Source of the DNA: Nematostella vectensis
Lineage: Eukaryota; Cnidaria; Anthozoa; Actiniaria; Edwardsiidae
Reading direction: 5' to 3'
Assembly (NCBI RefSeq): GCF_932526225.1
Contig: NC_064041.1
Span: 3,486,699 to 3,550,698, forward strand
Length of the DNA: 64,000 bases
The position numbers and the translations under genes were made by a program. This document shows positions 48,301 through 54,600 of this stretch, in pieces. A model generated the notes under the pieces. That model had not been told where the DNA came from. It ran no database searches and saw nothing but the letters and a program-made list of their open reading frames with translations. Numbering within the stretch: the first letter of the stretch is position 1; each line of letters begins with the position of its first letter.

Positions 48301-51300
48301 AACGCTATTAGCTAGGGTTTTCGGCTTCATACGACCGAGTGGTTGGAAGTCAAGGGCGTCTGCCGGCTCCCCGCCCCGCTTTGACCCATAACTAGTAAGG
48401 GTTAAAGCGAGCTCTCGCCTCGGAAACAATTGTGATAATTTGATTTTAAAAAAATAAAATAGGGCCGTAAGGAAAAGATAAACAAATGATCCGAGTTGTC
48501 ATGGTATAATTTATCAACGCACAATAGGCTATGGAAAATCTCCCTCATCGGTAGCATATTTTTTCCTGCTGACGGGCCTATTAATTACAGCCGCGCTGGT
48601 TAAATAAAAGCTCTATAGCCCTTAATATAATACTTAGAGAACTCATTGAAAAAAAAATTCTGGGAAAATTCATGTGCACCACATTTGTGCTCATTTAATG
48701 AATAAAATCAGTCATATTTGCATGTTAGCAAAAGGGATGTAAATAAAGCCGCGTGGGGCCTGGGTTCCAGTAGATTTCCTTCTTCTTCAAATGTAGCTTT
48801 TCTTAGCTATTTATATGTTTTTTGGCTCGGAATTCGATAGAATACAGCTAAAATGATAGAAATCGTTTTCAAATATGTGCATTTTGATCTTTTTTGTGTC
48901 TTGAAAAGGTATGAAAATCTTACCACAGGGTACCCGCAACACCAGATTTTAAAAAAAAAATAATTGCTCTTTATTTATGGATCCGCAAATGGTACCGGTG
49001 GGCACCGGTCTCAATATTGATTACCATCCTCTAGGCTATATTAATACCAAGTTTGGTGCTTTTGTCCGCTGTGTATAGATTGAGCTCTTTTTGTGTATCA
49101 GCACACAAGTGCATCTGCTGTGAGAACTGCCAAAAATATTAGAATAATGCATATTTAATTGACGTGGTTTCGCGGCGTGTCTGATCGACGTGTGTTTCTT
49201 GTTACCCAGGTGGCGCTGCGGGCGCGGTGTCTCGTATCACGGGTACTATCGGCAAGGGTTTCGCCGCGCTCTCGATGGACGAGAAATACCAGCAGGAGCG
49301 ACGTCAAGCGATGGGCAAAAAACCCGTTAATGTGGGCGAAGGGCTGGCACGCGGTGGCAAAGGACTGTTAGAGGTATGTTTATAACCTGTCTATACCGAG
49401 CACTTGGCAATGACGACGTATTTTAGATTTGGTTCATTTTATTTTTAACAAAATGTTTTAGCCACGGCCAAAACTAAAAGTAAGGCCAAACTCTTTTGAT
49501 TTGTCTCATAAAACTCTTATAAAGTGCAGTGTCTCAAGAAGTGTTGTTATCGATAATTTTAGTCGTGGCTTAAAAAAGAAAGTATGTATCCTCTGACTAT
49601 TGCTTTCGTTTGGCAGGGCGTCTTTGAGGGAGTGACTGGCATAGTCACCAAACCAGTGCAAGGTAAGCAAAGTGCACTTCTGAATCTAGATTTAAGTCAA
49701 ATACATTCTAAAGTCCCTCGATGCTGTGTTCTTTCCAGGCGCAAAAGAGCAGGGCGCGGCCGGATTCTTCAAGGGCCTGGGTAAAGGCGTGGTTGGCGTG
49801 GTAGCCAGGCCTGCTGGAGGCATCGTAGACTTTGCAAGCAGCACATTTGAGGGGATCAAAGGGTAGGCTAAGCTTAATCGAGAAAGTTATAGTACCGGCT
49901 AAGCTCAAAGGGTGGGTTAAACTCATTCCAGGGGATTTATGACGCTGTGAGATAATTATAATTAGTAGAATAGTGTTTGTTGTACTTTTTGATTTACATG
50001 GTTATTTCCAACACTGAATTAAGGCTGATCACAGAATCTTTGAAAGATAAAACGTTTGACGCTTTTGGCTGAACTTTGTATGGAGATCAAGAATATTGAA
50101 AAAAAAATCCGTTCTTTTTCCATACATGTTATTTTATTTTTGTGGGAAAAAAGTTGTTGATGTCGTTAGATAGAATATGGTGCACGGTGCTGCTGTATGG
50201 TAATCCTTTGGCTCTCAACAGGTCAGCGGACACTGCTACAGAAGTCAAGAAACTCAGGCCTCCGCGCGTCTTTTATGCTGACAAGGTAAACCATTATGGG
50301 GCTTGTTACATTTGGCCACGGCAAACCGCTCGCGTACAACGTTGCAGAAAATCAGTGCTCAAAATAATGATCATTGACACAAAACATTAGCAAACGGTTA
50401 TAAGGTTTACTTTTCCATCTTTAGGGAGCATAACAAGTACCTTAAATGCTCGTTTTAGCACCCTCGGCGCTTATTTGAGTTGCAATAGGGGGGGGGGGGG
50501 GGGGGCTAAATAAAGAGTTCAGGCTTCAGCTCTATATGAGTATCTCTCATTACTTTATTCTTTACCATTACTTCATTAAGAAAAATGCAAGCTCAATCTT
50601 CGAACACAGTAAGAAGTTAAACAAGTACAATCCAAACAAATATTTCAATACTCGGCTTTCGCTGCTCAACAATAATGTAAAAATAATAACTTTTATTATT
50701 AAAAGCTATTTATTAAAGCGTTGTATTTGGAAAAGAGGTGGTTAAGGGGTTGTGCTTATTCGAAGCGGGAATCTTACTATAAGGGGGCGCTAAAACGAGC
50801 AGTTACGGTAACAGTAAAATGGAAAGAAAATAATGTTAAAATCTTTTCCATAACTTCCCGCGACGTGGGACATTGAACACAGTTTCCTAGTACAAATCTT
50901 TTTCAGGTTATGAAGCCATACAACTCGTACGAGGCTGCAGGCAACGCCATCTTATCGGTACGTCAACACATCAATACCCTGTTCACCCACCCACCCACTT
51001 TTAGAGTGATTGATGTGTTGTTTGTGCTCTCTAGGGGATTAAGACCTTGCTTAGCCATCCACCTTTTAAGTGATTGATGTGTTGTTTGTGCACCTTTTGA
51101 GTGATTGATGTGTTGTTTGTGCACCTTTTGAGTAATTGATGTGTTGTTTGTGCACCTTTTGAGTGATTGATGTGTTGTTTGTGCACCTTTTGAGTAATTG
51201 ATGTGTTGTTTGTGCACCTTTTGAGTGATTGATGTGTTGTTTGTGCACCTTTTGAGTGATTGATGTGTTGTTTGTGAACCTTTTGAGTGATTGATGTGTT

Positions 51301-51473
51301 GTTTGTGCACCTTTTGAGTGATTGATGTGTTGTTTGTGCACCTTTTGAGTGATTGATGTGTTGTTTGTGCACCTTTTGAGTGATTGATGTGTTGTTTGTG
51401 CACCTTTTGAGTGATTGATGTGTTGTTTGTGCACCTTTTCAGTGATTGATGTGTTGTTTGTGCACCTTTTCAG

Positions 51474-51508
<35 letters not shown>

Positions 51509-51549
51509 CTGATTGACTGATTGACTGATTGACTGATTGACTGATTGAC

Positions 51550-51620
<71 letters not shown>

Positions 51621-54600
51621 GCTCTCTAGGGCGTGAAAAAAGACAAGTCGGCACTAGAAGAAGACAAGTATTACGCACACAGCATCTTGAACATCAAGAA
51701 GGCACTGGTGGTCACCAACAAGTAAGTGATTTGAGTCATGGATCGTTATAAGCCAATGTTGAACCAATCAAACCTCCTGCATAGACACACGGTTAACCAA
51801 TCAAACCTCGTGCATAGACACACGGTTAACCAATCAAACCTCGTGCATAGACACACGGTGAACCAATCAAACCTCGTGCATAGACACACGGTAAACCAAT
51901 CAAATCTCGTGCATAGACACACGGTAAACCAATCAAACCTCGTGCATAGACACAAAGTGAACCAATCAAACCTCGTACATAGACACACGGTTAACCAATC
52001 AAACCTCGTGCATAGACACACGGTAAACCAATCAAACCTCGTGCATAGACACAAAGTGAACCAATCAAACCTCGTGCATAGACACAAAGTGAACCAATCA
52101 AATCTCGTGCATAGACACACGGTGAACCAATCAGACCTCGTGCATAGACACAAAGTGAACCAATCAAACCTCGTGCATAGACACACGGTGAAGCAATCAA
52201 ACCTCGTGCATAGACACACGGTGAACCAATCAAACCTCGTGCATAGACACACGGTAAACCAATCAAACCTCGTGCATAGACACACGGTAAACCAATCAAA
52301 CCTCGTGCATAGACACACGGTGAACCAATCAAACCTCGTGCATAGACACACGGTGAACCAATCAAACCTCGTGCATAGACACATTTTTTGAACCAATTAA
52401 AATCTCGTGAATAGACACACCTGGCGAACCAATCATAACACGTGCATAGCAAATCACATCATACTGGTTTGTACAGATTGTCGTGCGTCACGTGATAAAT
52501 GACGTCATTTGTTATCTTCAAGGCACGTAATTGCTTGTGCAGCCAGTGTCGTGCGTCACGTGATAAATGACGTCACGTGTTGTTATTCAGGCACATTATA
52601 ATTAATAGATCCATGTCAAACACGCGCGCACGAATAGCCAATCAGGAAAGAGATGGTGCAATAACAGCCATGTGGTCCCACAAATGTCCCACAAAAAGTC
52701 GTCAATCGACGGCAAAAAAGATTGGTTTGAGAATCTGGACAAGCAAATAAGCATTTTCCGGTCAACGTATAAAGAGCTAGCCCTGTTTTCTTTGACTGGC
52801 CACTTTTAGTGTAGAGTTGGGACTCAAATTAGTAAAATTAGCAAACAACCCACTTACAAGAGCAGTGTACCATTAAACTTGTGTTTGATATTATCCTAGG
52901 TTACTTCAATTACATATAAAAATAAGACTGTCGTTCGTATTTTTGCTGTAAATCTTGACGTTTGCCGATAAAACTTGTAGTTAGAAGTCAGACGTAAACA
53001 GCGAATTCGGCTTGCTTCTATTTTCCACGCACTTAAATCACTGCAAGTTGACAAAAATAGAAAGCACCGCTTTATCTAATCATTTCCAAGTTTTCGTATT
53101 TTGAGCTGGATTCGTGTCGTTTCCATTCAACAACCAAACTCGTAGTCATCTTTTTCTATGCTTCTCTATAAGATTTTCACCAAGCTTGGACAACAAGACA
53201 AGTTTCGATCAGGTTTCTGTGTTTTATTTCCCAAGTCGCAGAAAAACCGCTATAAACGTCTGTATTTTGTATGAATCCTAGCAGGACTCTCTGACCTCAT
53301 CTGACATGTTGTACAATGTCTGGGACTTTTGTGGGACATTTGAGTTGCACTTCGCTGGCTTCTATTTGCTGCTTTCTGATTGGATATTCTATGAATTGCT
53401 TGTGTAGCCTAGATTGTCATGCGTCACGTGATAAGTGACGTCATGTGTTGTTTCCAGGCACATCATAGTGGTTTGTGTAGCCTAGATTGTCGTGCGTCAC
53501 GTGATAAGTGACGTCATGTGTTGTTGTCACGTGATAAATGACGTCAAGTGTTGTTTGCAGGCACATCATAGTGGCGGGTAAAGCTGAGGTGTTCGGTAAC
53601 TGGGAGTGCGACTGGTCATGTGACTACAACGATTTGACAGCTGAACCAGAAGCTGATAAGAACAAGCTTGTGCTCAGAGTACCGGTGCGTATTTTCGAAT
53701 AACTTCTTTAGTATTCAGAGGTGAACTGCAGGTGAGAAGTTAGGGGGCACCCTAACCCTAAGCCTAGTTTTTGTGGTTGATAAAAAGTGCTAAGCCTGGT
53801 TGGCTTACGTACAATTGATGACGCCGTAATTTGATAACTTACGGTTTGTCCATATTGATTCGCGATAATGTAATGATACCCGGCTGTTAATCACCTATTG
53901 CAGGGAAATTTGATAATTGCTATAGAGAGAAGCAAAGCCAATCAAATGCCCGATAACTAGAGCCTTAGCAGCGTATGTTCCCTAATGCAACCGATTTCTT
54001 CCCAAACAGGACAAGGGTCGTGTGATATTCAAGAGGTCAGAAGTGAGGGCCATAACCACACCCAGTCCGCCAGTTGCACAGGTACAATAGAGGGGGAGGG
54101 GTAGAGGGCGGATGACCACACCCAGTCCGCCAGTGTCACATGTACAATAGAGGGGGGAGGGGTAGAGTACGGATGACCACACCCAGTCCGCCAGTGTCAC
54201 ATGTACAATAGAGGGGGGAGGGGTAGAGTACGGATGACCACACCCAGTCCGCCAGTGGCACAGGTACAATAGAGGGGGAGGGGTAGAGGGCGGATGACCA
54301 CACCCAGTCCGCCAGTGGCACAGGTACAATAGAGGGGGGAGGGGTAGAGTACGGATGACCACACCCAGTCCGCCAGTGGCACAGGTACAATAGAGGGGGG
54401 AGGGGTAGAGGGCGGATGACCACACCCAATGCGCCAGTGTCACAGGTACAATAGAGGGGGGAGGGGTAGAGGGCGGATGACCACACCCAGTCCGCCAGTG
54501 GCACAGGTACAATAGAGGGGGAGGGGTAGAGGGCGGATGACCACACCCAGTCCGCCAGTGGCACAGGTACAATAGAGGGGGGAGGGGTAGAGTACGGATG

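Noticed and set aside
47318-48391. Two moderate open frames in the E52-E53 intron as host genes
   Set aside because: They lie inside the transposon bounded by inverted ends, and neither product is recognisable.
50963-51434. Three overlapping minus-strand frames of 113-146 residues
   Set aside because: They arise from the 31-bp tgattgatgtgttg array.
51738-52452. Open frames of about 217 residues on both strands
   Set aside because: Artefacts of the 33-bp CCAAT array; they start in the intron and have no family similarity.
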